NCBI GenBank assembly: GCA_030433805.1
Contig: JARUXA010000023.1
Span: forward strand, 1-56,089
Direction of reading: 5' to 3'
Source of the DNA: Sphingomonas sp. PsM26
Lineage (GTDB): Bacteria > Pseudomonadota > Alphaproteobacteria > Sphingomonadales > Sphingomonadaceae
DNA length: 56,089 nt
The notes beneath the pieces are model-generated. The model was not told the DNA's origin. It saw only the letters and a program-made list of their open reading frames with translations, and ran no database searches. The stretch's first letter is position 1; every line of letters starts with the position of its first letter. Made by a program: the position numbers and the translations under genes. Below are positions 33,449 through 41,932 of the stretch, one piece after another.

Positions 33449-34129
33449 TCAGGATTTGATCCAACTGCCTTCGCGAAACCATTTGGTGATGATGTATTTT
33501 GTGCCCCCGGTGACGGGCATACCCTCATGCAGCGTGTCGGTATTCGGGCTGCCGTCGGGGCGCATGTTGTTCCACGCGAGCAGCAAGCCGCGCTGGGGCG
33601 CGATCCGCACGCCGATCAGTGGAAACCATGTGGCGCCGCCTTCGTCGACGTCGTTGAGGTAGATCATCGCGGTCCAGGTCCGTTGCCCGCCGCTTTCGAT
33701 CATCTTGGGCCAGTAGGGCTGGTCCTGGTTGAAGTAATCGTTGTGCGCGCGGAAATGCTGGCCGACCGCGTAGCGCTGGCCTTGCATCGTCTCGCCTTGG
33801 ACCGGATCGATCCCGAGCAGCGCGGCGATCGCCTCGTCGGTCGGGCGGACGTCGGGGGACCAGCGATCCATGTCGCAGCTCTCGCTGGTCCGGAATTCCT
33901 GCACGGCGTCCTCGGCGAGAACGGTCGAGCGACGGCGGTTGGCGTCGATGATCTTGACGAACTTCGCGCAGGTGGCGGCATCGAGGAAATTGGGGTGGCG
34001 ATAGATCTGTGCCCCGTCGACCGGCGACCGCGTGACCGACGGATTGGCGTCGAGGCGGCGCGATACCGTCTCTCCGAACGTGCGACGCACCGGCGACGTC
34101 GCCGGCGACTTTTTGGAAAAGAAGCCCAT
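33449..34129 (-). CDS. 2OG-Fe(II) dioxygenase, prolyl-4-hydroxylase type
   Basis: 226-aa P4Hc-domain protein. Iron ligands are the His-x-Asp in FRAHNDYF and the distal His in TLHEGMPVTGGTKY; Lys in GTKYIITKWFR should bind 2-oxoglutarate. RYAVGQHFRAHNDYF and DEGGATWFPLIGVRI are typical. It probably hydroxylates a protein side chain (proline or similar); bacterial targets are mostly unknown. Relatives in sphingomonads often lie near recJ in my memory, but this is not verified. It ends 57 bases before the chosen recJ start. Confidence 0.88.
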   Translation of the reverse strand: MGFFSKKSPATSPVRRTFGETVSRRLDANPSVTRSPVDGAQIYRHPNFLDAATCAKFVKIIDANRRRSTVLAEDAVQEFRTSESCDMDRWSPDVRPTDEAIAALLGIDPVQGETMQGQRYAVGQHFRAHNDYFNQDQPYWPKMIESGGQRTWTAMIYLNDVDEGGATWFPLIGVRIAPQRGLLLAWNNMRPDGSPNTDTLHEGMPVTGGTKYIITKWFREGSWIKS

Positions 34130-34219
34130 AGGCCGTAACTTGCCGTCGACTTGGCAAAAGACAAGGGGGGACAGGCTGCCCGAGGGTCGCGTCGCTCGCG
34201 CAACGCGACCCCGTCTGGA

Positions 34220-35197
34220 TTACCAGAAGATGTCGTAGACCGTGTCGACGACATTTCCGGTGCGGACGTCGACCAGTAGTGCGTCGTTGTAATAGCGGAC
34301 CCAGCGATAGGGGCCGTAAGCGGGCGGCAGGCGGTAATAGTCCGCGTTGTCGATCCAATAGTCCTGCCGGAACAGCAGCGAGTTCAGCTGGAAGCCGATC
34401 CCGAATCGGCGATAGCCATAGCCCCAGCCGCTCGGCGCATAATAGCGGGGCAGGCGGTAGGCGCCGTAATTCTGACGTCGATAGGTGCCGTAATTGAACC
34501 GATTGTCGCGCCGCCAGTCCCGATTCCAAGCACCGTTGCCACCGTTCCAGCCACGATTGGCACCGTTCCAACCCCGGTTTGCGCCGCGTATGTCGCCCCC
34601 GCGGCCATTGCCGTTCTGCCAGTCGTTGCCTCGGCCGTTCAAATCCCGGCGATCGTTTCCGCGCCAATCATTGCCCCGCCGATCGTCGCCCCGCTGATCG
34701 AAAGAACGGCGATCGTCAAACCGCCGGTCGCCCTCGGTCCCGCTGCGCTGACCAAAGCCCTGGTCGGGGCGCTGGCCGGGTTGAGCCGTGCGATCCCATC
34801 CGCCGGGGCGCTGGAAGCCGCCGCGGTCGCCGTCCGGGCGGTTCGGCCGGTCGGGGCGTTCGAACCGCGCCTGGGGTTGTCCCTGCGGCTGTGGCTGCGG
34901 TTGTGCCTGGGGCTGGGGCTGCGGTTGAACCTGGGGCTGGGCCGGTGGCTGACCCTGGAACTGGGGTTGCCCGTTCGCGCGCTGTTGCCAGCGCTGGCCG
35001 CCATCCTGGCCGCGATCGCCGCGGAACCCCTGGCCCCGATCCTCGCGCTGGAACTGGCCCTGCGGTTGCGCCTGTTGTCCGGGTTGGCCGCCGCGTCCTT
35101 CGCCGCGACCGCGGCGTTCGCCGCCGTCCTGCGCCAACGCCGCCGCCGGGATCAGGGCCGTTGCCGCAATGATGGCGGCGAGCAAAGACTTGCGCAT
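34220..35197 (-). CDS. RcnB-like periplasmic protein with long low-complexity linker
   Basis: 325-aa exported protein. Signal peptide at 1-22 (LLAAIIAATALIPAAALAQ). Residues ~23-215 are low complexity: Gln/Pro repeats such as QPQPQPQAQPQPQPQ, then Arg/Asp/Gly/Asn-rich repeats such as NDWRGNDRRDLNGRGN and GANRGWNGANRGWNGG. The C-terminal ~80 residues are the RcnB domain, ending YRLPPAYGPYRWVRYYNDAL and VVDTVYDIFW. RcnB in E. coli affects nickel and cobalt homeostasis in the periplasm; here that role is not shown, and the linker suggests RNA-free cell-wall or polyanion binding. Confidence 0.85.
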   Translation of the reverse strand: MRKSLLAAIIAATALIPAAALAQDGGERRGRGEGRGGQPGQQAQPQGQFQREDRGQGFRGDRGQDGGQRWQQRANGQPQFQGQPPAQPQVQPQPQPQAQPQPQPQGQPQARFERPDRPNRPDGDRGGFQRPGGWDRTAQPGQRPDQGFGQRSGTEGDRRFDDRRSFDQRGDDRRGNDWRGNDRRDLNGRGNDWQNGNGRGGDIRGANRGWNGANRGWNGGNGAWNRDWRRDNRFNYGTYRRQNYGAYRLPRYYAPSGWGYGYRRFGIGFQLNSLLFRQDYWIDNADYYRLPPAYGPYRWVRYYNDALLVDVRTGNVVDTVYDIFW

Positions 35198-35308
35198 CGA
35201 TGATGTCCTTTACCGCGGCAGGGCAGAAGACCGGGCCGTGATGTACGATGTACCCCGCGCACACTGCATCATGGCTGAATTGTCATGACAGCATTGCGAA
35301 AGCTTTCC

Positions 35309-35848
35309 TCACCGTCGCACGACCAGTGCGGGAACGCTACGCGCTGCTTCGGCGGGGAGGATGCCGGGGGCAGGGGGTGAATCGACCGTTTCGTCGCCGC
35401 GCTGGATGCTTGCGGCGAGCATGATCGCCTCGACCAGTCGCGGGTAGATGCTGCAGCGGCACAGGTTGGTGATCTCGCGGCGGATGTCGTCCTCGCTCGG
35501 GGTGCGATTGTGTTGCAGCAGGACCGACGCTGCCATGACGATGCCCGGAATGCAGAAGCCGCACTGCACGACGTTCTTTGCGATGAACGCGGTCTGCACC
35601 GGGTGGCTGCGGTCGCGTGACAGGCCTTCGATCGTGGTGACGTAGCTCCCCTCGACCGCCCCGATCGTGCGCTGGCAGGATCGCACTGCAGCCCCATCGA
35701 TGTCGACGATGCAGGCCCCACAATCGCCCGTGCCGCAGCCATATTTCGTGCCGGTAAGATTGGACGCGTCGCGCAGCGCCCACAGCAGCGGGGTGGCAGG
35801 GTCCATCGCATATTGGACGGGCTGATTGTTGACGGTGAAGCGGGTCAT
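35309..35848 (-). CDS. 2Fe-2S subunit of a molybdenum hydroxylase (IorA-like), orphan
   Basis: 179-aa small subunit of the xanthine-oxidase family (isoquinoline 1-oxidoreductase alpha/aldehyde dehydrogenase small subunit type). Plant-type 2Fe-2S cysteines: Cys38, Cys43, Cys46 and Cys58. The second cluster: Cys96, Cys99, Cys130 and Cys132 (QCGFC and CRC). The start at MTRFTVNNQP is family-like. The molybdopterin subunit that should follow is absent: the next gene downstream is the RcnB-like one. It may serve a partner elsewhere. It diverges from an outer-membrane protein gene. Confidence 0.88.
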   Translation of the reverse strand: MTRFTVNNQPVQYAMDPATPLLWALRDASNLTGTKYGCGTGDCGACIVDIDGAAVRSCQRTIGAVEGSYVTTIEGLSRDRSHPVQTAFIAKNVVQCGFCIPGIVMAASVLLQHNRTPSEDDIRREITNLCRCSIYPRLVEAIMLAASIQRGDETVDSPPAPGILPAEAARSVPALVVRR

Positions 35849-35955
35849 GACAGCCGCCGGTCTTACGGGAACTTCAAAGGCTATCAAGCGCTTCGAGCCA
35901 CGGGTGGTGTCGCGTCAAATCAGGGCGTGGCAATCAGGTGCAGGGATTACACGCA

Positions 35956-37395
35956 ATGACGCCGGTTCGGTTGTTACGCGGTGCCGTTCGATACGGTGCC
36001 TGGGTGAGCATCGTCGGCGCGCCTGCGCTTGCGGGTGCGCAGTCGTTGCCCGCTTCCCCGGCATCATCGACCGAGAAACCGGGGCAGGAGGATACCGCCC
36101 CCGCGAAGGACGACAGCGGTCTTCTCGTTACCGCGGCGATGCGCGTCCGGTACGAAACGGTGGGGGGACGGCCTCGCCCGGACTTCGCACGATCGGAGCA
36201 GGCGTTGCTGGTGCGGACCGGGGTTGCGGTGGAATATGGCCCGGGGCCGCTGACGATCGGGGGCGAACTGGTGGACAGCCGGGGCTATGGCATCGGCGGC
36301 ACCAGTCAGCTCGACAATGACGACATCAACGCGCTCGAACTCCCGCAGGCGTATCTCAAGCTGCGACTGGATCACGGCACCGGCCCGGTCGGCAAGGTGG
36401 CGATCGAGGGCGGTCGGTTCCTGGTCAATCTGGGGTCCGGGCGGCTCGTCGCGACCGACGAATATCGCAATACGATCACGGGGTTTACTGGTGTCCGGGT
36501 TGACCTCGAGCCGACCCGCAACACCGACATCAGTGTGTTCTACCTCCTGCCACAGGAACGCCTGCCCGACAGCGAAGACGCCATTCGACGCAACGTGGTA
36601 CGGTTCGATCGCGAGACGTTCGACGAGGTATTTTTCGGGGCCTATGTCCGGCAGAAGCAGGTGTTCGGTCGCGGCCAGATCGAAGCGGCTTATTACCGAC
36701 TGGCAGAGCACGATTCGGTCGATCGCACCACGGCGGATCGGCGGCTCCACACGATCGACGTGCGGCTGTCCCGGGAGCCGGAAGCACGCGCGTATGATTA
36801 CGATGTCGAAGGGGCTTACCAGTTCGGTCGCGCAAGCGATTCGACGATAGCCGACGCGACCAATGCGCGGGTGACGGCGGGCTTCGCGCATGCGGCGGCC
36901 GGGTACAGCTTTGGCGGTCCGCTCAAGCCGCGCATCGGACTATTCTATGATTATGCGAGCGGGAACGGGCGGCAGGACGGCACGGGCGGCACGTCGCATC
37001 GGTTCGATACGCTGTTCGGCAGCCGTCGCGATGACTTCGGTCCGTCGGGCACCTATTCGGCGCTGGCGCGGGAGAACATCAGCGCACCCGGCATCCGGTT
37101 CGAAGCGAAGCCGACCAAACGCACCGAGGTTCTGGCGGACTATCGCGGCGTCTGGCTCGCATCCCGCTATGACAGGTTTTACAACATCCTGGACCGTACG
37201 GGTCAATCGGGTCGGTTCGGCGGGCAACAGGTCGAGGGACGCCTGCGCTATTGGGTCATACCGGAGCATCTTCGTCTCGAAAGCAACTTCGCCGTACTAT
37301 TCAAGGGCGACTTCCTGCGGAACGCGCCCGATGCGATCGCGCACGACGATACGACCGTGCGCTTCATCGAAACCAACCTTCTCGTCACTTTCTGA
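35956..37395 (+). CDS. Outer-membrane beta-barrel, alginate-export/porin type
   Basis: 479-aa outer-membrane protein with a signal peptide (AVRYGAWVSIVGAPALAGAQ), alternating beta strands throughout and a terminal Phe (ETNLLVTF) as BamA expects. Blocks such as VAIEGGRFLVNLGSGRLV and DYRGVWLASRYDRFYNI resemble the alginate-export (AlgE-like) family. The ATG at 35956 has AGGGA upstream; a GTG 18 bases earlier is less likely. It stands just before a GH3 glucosidase in the same direction, so it may let sugars or glycosides across the outer membrane. Confidence 0.8.
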   Translation: MTPVRLLRGAVRYGAWVSIVGAPALAGAQSLPASPASSTEKPGQEDTAPAKDDSGLLVTAAMRVRYETVGGRPRPDFARSEQALLVRTGVAVEYGPGPLTIGGELVDSRGYGIGGTSQLDNDDINALELPQAYLKLRLDHGTGPVGKVAIEGGRFLVNLGSGRLVATDEYRNTITGFTGVRVDLEPTRNTDISVFYLLPQERLPDSEDAIRRNVVRFDRETFDEVFFGAYVRQKQVFGRGQIEAAYYRLAEHDSVDRTTADRRLHTIDVRLSREPEARAYDYDVEGAYQFGRASDSTIADATNARVTAGFAHAAAGYSFGGPLKPRIGLFYDYASGNGRQDGTGGTSHRFDTLFGSRRDDFGPSGTYSALARENISAPGIRFEAKPTKRTEVLADYRGVWLASRYDRFYNILDRTGQSGRFGGQQVEGRLRYWVIPEHLRLESNFAVLFKGDFLRNAPDAIAHDDTTVRFIETNLLVTF

Positions 37396-37549
37396 AGACG
37401 GCGCCCAGAATCCCGAGATCGAAACCTGACATCACCGGCAGGGTACGACGTTTGCGGGATCGGTTCGGTACCGATACGGCTATATCCCATCATCGGCATA
37501 ACGGCAGCGATTCGGGGCCAATCGAACCGCGATCCAGGGAGAGAAACGA

Positions 37550-39811
37550 ATGACGTTCCGTGTTGCGGCTGCGCCGCTGTTGCTGATCGCCGGGGCCGCA
37601 TCGGCGCAGGTCGCCGCGCCGCCACCGCCCGCCAAGGTCGCACCCGATGCGGGGATGCCGGCACTACCGGCGTGGGACAAGCCTGCGCTGAAGGGCGCAT
37701 GGAACGACACGAAGCGGACCCCCGAAGCACGCGCCAAGGCGCTCGTCGCCGCGATGACGCGCGATGAGAAGCATACGTTGGTGTTCGGCTACTTCGGCAC
37801 CGATTTTCCCATCTCGCGCTACACCGCGCCCAAGGAAGCCCTCGCGGGATCGGCTGGCTATGTTCCGGCAATCCCGCGCCTCGGCATTCCAGCGCAATAT
37901 CAGACCGACGCGGGCGTCGGCGTCGCCACGCAGGGCGGGGCGAAGGTGAAGCGGGAGCGGACTGCCCTGCCATCGGGGATCGCGATCGCGGCAAGCTGGG
38001 ATCGCGACGCGGCCTATGCGGGCGGCGCGATGATCGGCGATGAGGCGCGGCGGTCCGGGTTCAACGTCATGCTCGCGGGCGGGGTCAACCTGATGCGCGA
38101 GCCGCGCAACGGGCGGAACTTCGAATATGGCGGCGAGGATCCTGTCCTTGCGAGCACGATCGTCGCGCAGCAGGTGATCGGCATCCAGTCGAACCATGTC
38201 ATTTCCACGATCAAGCATTACGCGTTCAACGACCAGGAAACCGATCGCAACGCGGGTAACTCGGTGATCGACCATAGCGCCGCACGCGTCTCCGACCTGC
38301 TCGCGTTCCAGTTGGCGATCGAGGCCGCCAAGCCCGGTTCGATCATGTGCTCCTACAACCGCGTCGACGGCGCCTATGCGTGCGAGAACAGCTGGTTGCT
38401 GACCGACGTGCTGCGGCGTGACTGGGGCTTCAAGGGCTATGTGATGAGCGACTGGGGCGCGGCGCACAGCACGGTCGCCGCCGCCAACGCCGGGCTCGAT
38501 CAGGATTCGGGCTTTCCGTTCGATACCAAGCCGTTCTACGGGCGTCCGCTGGCCGAGGCGCTCGGTCAGGGGACGGTCAAACCTGCGCAGCTCGACCTGA
38601 TGGCGGAGCGCATTCTGTACGGGATGTTCGCGCAGGGGCTGTTCGAGCATCCCTTGCAGCAACAGTCGATCGACATGCCGGGCCATGCCGCGATCACGCG
38701 CGCCGCGGCCGAGGCGGGAACTGTGCTGCTCAAGAACGAGCGCAACCTGCTGCCGCTGACTGCCAGCGCCAAGCGGATCGCGATCATCGGCGGCCACGCC
38801 GACAAGGGCGTGCTGGCGGGCGGCGGATCGTCCCTGGTCTATCCCGTCGGCGGCAATGCGGTCCCCGGGATCACCCCGGTCTACTGGCCGGGCCCGGTGA
38901 TGTATTATCCGTCCTCGCCGATGGAGGAGATCAAGCGGCAGGCTCCCGGTGCGGACGTCCGCTTTGCCGACGGCAACGACCCTGCCGCCGCCGCTGCGCT
39001 AGCACGGGACAGCGACGTCGTGATTGTGTTTGCAACGCAATGGGCCGGGGAATCGTTTGATGTGCCGATGGCGCTCGACGGCAAGCAGGACGCGCTGATC
39101 GATGCGGTCGGCGCGGCCAATCGCAACACGGTGGTGGTGCTCGAGACCGGCGGTCCGGTTGCGATGCCGTGGCTCGACAAGGTCGGGGCGGTGCTGGAGG
39201 CGTGGTATCCGGGGACAGCTGGCGGGGCGGCGATCGCCAACGTCCTGACGGGCAAGGTCAATCCGTCGGGGCGCTTGCCAGTTACCTTCCCGCGCGGGGT
39301 GGATCAGTTGCCTGATCCGGCGGTGCCGCATAGCGGCGACGTAGTGTACCGAGAGGGCGCTGCAATCGGTTACAAATGGTTCGACGCAAAGGCGCTCAAG
39401 CCGCTGTTTCCATTCGGTTATGGTCTGTCCTACACACAGTTCGCCGGCAGCGACCTTAAGGCTGACGTAGCGAACGGGGCGATCACCGCGCGCTTCCAGA
39501 TGCGCAACACCGGGGCGCGGGCGGGGGCTGCCATCGGGCAGATCTATGTCTCGCCGGTCGCGGGCGGATGGGAAGCGCCCAAGCGGCTTGGCGGGTTCGC
39601 GAAGGTGGCACTGGCCCCCGGTGCGAGTAAAAGTGCGTCGGTGACGGTCGATCCGCGGGTGCTAGCGACGTGGGACGAAGCCGGGCAGCAGTGGCGCATC
39701 ACCGGGGGTGCGTACCGCGTGATGTTGGGGAATTCCGCTGCGGACATCACGCAGACGGTGACGGTGACCGTCCCGGCGCGGACGATGCCCGCGACGTGGC
39801 GGGCGCGGTGA
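37550..39811 (+). CDS. Periplasmic beta-glucosidase, GH3 family
   Basis: 753-aa glycoside hydrolase family 3 enzyme with a signal peptide (1-19, ending AASA). The TIM-barrel domain has KHYAFNDQETDRN and the nucleophile Asp301 in YVMSDWGA. The alpha/beta sandwich follows (EAGTVLLKNERNLLPL), then FPFGYGLSYTQF and a fibronectin-III-like end. It removes terminal beta-glucose, or xylose in some members, from oligosaccharides or plant glycosides. GGAGAG precedes the ATG. The outer-membrane barrel gene lies upstream. Confidence 0.93.
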   Translation: MTFRVAAAPLLLIAGAASAQVAAPPPPAKVAPDAGMPALPAWDKPALKGAWNDTKRTPEARAKALVAAMTRDEKHTLVFGYFGTDFPISRYTAPKEALAGSAGYVPAIPRLGIPAQYQTDAGVGVATQGGAKVKRERTALPSGIAIAASWDRDAAYAGGAMIGDEARRSGFNVMLAGGVNLMREPRNGRNFEYGGEDPVLASTIVAQQVIGIQSNHVISTIKHYAFNDQETDRNAGNSVIDHSAARVSDLLAFQLAIEAAKPGSIMCSYNRVDGAYACENSWLLTDVLRRDWGFKGYVMSDWGAAHSTVAAANAGLDQDSGFPFDTKPFYGRPLAEALGQGTVKPAQLDLMAERILYGMFAQGLFEHPLQQQSIDMPGHAAITRAAAEAGTVLLKNERNLLPLTASAKRIAIIGGHADKGVLAGGGSSLVYPVGGNAVPGITPVYWPGPVMYYPSSPMEEIKRQAPGADVRFADGNDPAAAAALARDSDVVIVFATQWAGESFDVPMALDGKQDALIDAVGAANRNTVVVLETGGPVAMPWLDKVGAVLEAWYPGTAGGAAIANVLTGKVNPSGRLPVTFPRGVDQLPDPAVPHSGDVVYREGAAIGYKWFDAKALKPLFPFGYGLSYTQFAGSDLKADVANGAITARFQMRNTGARAGAAIGQIYVSPVAGGWEAPKRLGGFAKVALAPGASKSASVTVDPRVLATWDEAGQQWRITGGAYRVMLGNSAADITQTVTVTVPARTMPATWRAR

Positions 39812-39864
39812 CTGTTTAGCGGTCGACCTGAGCGAGGTCGGACAGTGCGAAGGTGGCGCTGGTC

Positions 39865-39969
39865 CTTCGACTTCGCTCAGGACGAACGGTGGTGGTGAGC
39901 GCCGGATTGTGGGTGCATGGGTGCTTACCGTTGCACCCGCCCCCCCGTTCGGGCTGAGCGAAGTCGAAG
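39865..39969. repeat. Inverted-repeat element with 25-base arms
   Basis: Arms at 39865-39889 and 39945-39969 (CTTCGACTTCGCTCAG, two variable bases, CGAACGG, and its complement) differ at only two places. Such arms are known to me as very common spacer palindromes in sphingomonads. It lies between the convergent GH3 and aldolase genes and may end transcription from both. Confidence 0.75.
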
Positions 39970-39992
39970 CCGCTTACCGGGCGCGCCCCTCT

Positions 39993-40754
39993 TCAGGCGC
40001 GCCACCCGGTGTCGATCTTGTCGACCAGCCGTACCATCGCGGCGAAGTCGGCCTGGCCGGGGCCACCCGGAACCTGCGCCATGTGCAGATCGCGCTGGTG
40101 AACCGCGACGACTTCGGGCGATACCTCCAGCGGGGTCCCCATGCTGGCGGTCGCGACCTGGATCTCGCACGCGCGTTGCAGTGACCAATGCTTGATGAAC
40201 GCCTCGGGCAAAGTCCGGCCCATCACCAAGATTCCGTGATTCTTCAGCAGCATGACGCGCTTGCTTCCAAGGTGCTCTAAAAGCCGCGCCCCTTCTTCGT
40301 CGCGTACCGTCACGCCCTCGAAATCGTGATAGGCGATCTGGCCTGCGAAATTGCACGCGTAGAAGTTGGTCGGGCGTAACCCGCCCTCGACCGAACTGAC
40401 CGCCATGCCGGCGGTGGTGTGCGTATGCATGATGCAATGCGCATCGGGCAGGTGCCGGTGGAACAGCGCGTGCTGGACGAACCCGGCACGGTTGACGGGG
40501 TAGGGGCTGTCGTCGAGCTTGTTGCCGTCGATGTCGATCTTGACGAGGCTCGAGGCGGTGACTTCGCTGAAGTGCAACCCGAACGGGTTGATCAGGAATG
40601 CGCCTTCCTCGCCCGGGATCTTGAGCGTGATGTGGTTGTAGATCATCTCCGACCAGCCGAGCATCGCGAACACGCGGTAGCAGGCGGCGAGTTGCTGGCG
40701 CGCCTCCCATTCGGCCTCGGACATCGGCACGGTACGGACTGCGGCGGTGGCCAT
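39993..40754 (-). CDS. Class II aldolase/adducin-family protein
   Basis: 253-aa class II aldolase-type protein. Zinc ligands are seen in IMHTHTTAG (two His) and a third His in KNHGILVMG. The family includes fuculose-phosphate aldolases, but many members such as this one lack clear phosphate-binding residues and belong to an uncharacterised hydroxyaldehyde group. It follows the acyl-CoA racemase on the same strand after a 59-base gap. No sugar substrate can be read from sequence. Confidence 0.86.
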   Translation of the reverse strand: MATAAVRTVPMSEAEWEARQQLAACYRVFAMLGWSEMIYNHITLKIPGEEGAFLINPFGLHFSEVTASSLVKIDIDGNKLDDSPYPVNRAGFVQHALFHRHLPDAHCIMHTHTTAGMAVSSVEGGLRPTNFYACNFAGQIAYHDFEGVTVRDEEGARLLEHLGSKRVMLLKNHGILVMGRTLPEAFIKHWSLQRACEIQVATASMGTPLEVSPEVVAVHQRDLHMAQVPGGPGQADFAAMVRLVDKIDTGWRA

Positions 40755-40813
40755 GGATCGTCTCCTATCTGTGCTTTTCTGGAATTATCGCATGATCGCC
40801 GGGAGCGCGCAAA

Positions 40814-41932
40814 TCACAGCAGCGCCGCGATCTCGGCGGTGCTGAACCCCGCTTCCTGGAGGATTGCCGCGCTGTCTGCCGTGCCTGCCATCCGGGGCGG
40901 AGCGGTCGTGCTGGCGGAATAGCGTGGGGCGGGGGCGGGCTGAACGACGTTTCCGCTGGTGACGAACGTTCCCCGCGCGCGGTTGTGGGGATCGGCGACG
41001 GCTTCGTCGAAACCGAGCACCGGGGCGACACACGCTTCATGTCCGGCGAAAGCTTCGATCCAGGCATCGCGCGAGCGTTCCCGGAACCGCTCGGCGAGCG
41101 CGATCTTCAGTCGTGGCCACTGCGCCACGGCGAACTGTCCGTCCCATTCCGGCCCGTCGAGCGCCATGACGCGACGCAATGCTGCGTAAAATTGCGGTTC
41201 GATCGCGCCGACCGCGATCCATTTGCCGTCGGCGGTCTCGTAGGTGTCGTAGAAGGGCGCGCCGCCGTCGAGCAGGTTGGTGCCGCGCGCATCGTTCCAC
41301 AGCCCCATCGCGCGGAAACCCCAGACCATGCTGGACAGCACCGCCGCCCCCTCGGTCATCGCGGCATCGACGATCTGACCCTCGCCGGTCGCTTTGGCGT
41401 GCAGGATCGCGGCGAGCATCCCGAACGCGAGCATCATCCCGCCGCCGCCGAAATCCGCCGCGAGGTTGATCGGTGCGGTCGGTTTGCGCCCCGCCTCACC
41501 GAGCGCGTGGAGCGTGCCTGAGATCGCGAGATAATCGATGTCGTGCCCGGGCGCATCGGCGAGCGGACCGGTCTGCCCCCAACCGGTCATGCGACCGTAG
41601 ACCAGCCGCGGATTGTCCGCGAGCAACAGATCCGGGCCGAGCCCGAGCCGCTCCATCACCCCCGGACGATAGCCTTCGATCAGCCCGTCGCACGTGCCCG
41701 CCAGCCGCCGCACCGCCGCGACCGCATCCGGGCGCTTGAGATCGAGCACGATCGTCCGGCGCGATCGCAACAACGGGTCGCGCGATGGGTCGGTCAGGCC
41801 GCCGCTGGAGGGCCGTTCGACACGGATCACTTCCGCGCCGTGGTCCGCCAGCATCATCCCGCAGAACGGCCCCGGTCCGATCCCCGCCAGCTCGAGGATG
41901 CGTAATCCGGCGAGGGGCGGGGCGGCGGGCAC
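40814..41932 (-). CDS. Alpha-methylacyl-CoA racemase (CoA-transferase III fold)
   Basis: 372-aa CaiB/BaiF-family protein. Within it the racemase hallmarks are present: His130 in APGHDIDYLAISG and Asp160 in AADFGGGGMMLAFG, at the positions of the His/Asp pair of Mycobacterium tuberculosis MCR. It should invert the 2-methyl centre of branched acyl-CoAs so that (S)-acyl-CoA can be oxidised. The GTG start shares one base with the stop of the glutaryl-CoA dehydrogenase gene upstream (TAGTG), a sign of coupled translation. A glutarate CoA-transferase, common beside gcdH, is less likely. Confidence 0.83.
   Translation of the reverse strand: MPAAPPLAGLRILELAGIGPGPFCGMMLADHGAEVIRVERPSSGGLTDPSRDPLLRSRRTIVLDLKRPDAVAAVRRLAGTCDGLIEGYRPGVMERLGLGPDLLLADNPRLVYGRMTGWGQTGPLADAPGHDIDYLAISGTLHALGEAGRKPTAPINLAADFGGGGMMLAFGMLAAILHAKATGEGQIVDAAMTEGAAVLSSMVWGFRAMGLWNDARGTNLLDGGAPFYDTYETADGKWIAVGAIEPQFYAALRRVMALDGPEWDGQFAVAQWPRLKIALAERFRERSRDAWIEAFAGHEACVAPVLGFDEAVADPHNRARGTFVTSGNVVQPAPAPRYSASTTAPPRMAGTADSAAILQEAGFSTAEIAALL

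Noticed and set aside
33393..33482. Longer RecJ start at the ATG at 33482
   Set aside because: It would overlap the dioxygenase gene and add residues not seen at RecJ N-termini; the GTG at 33392 fits the family start.
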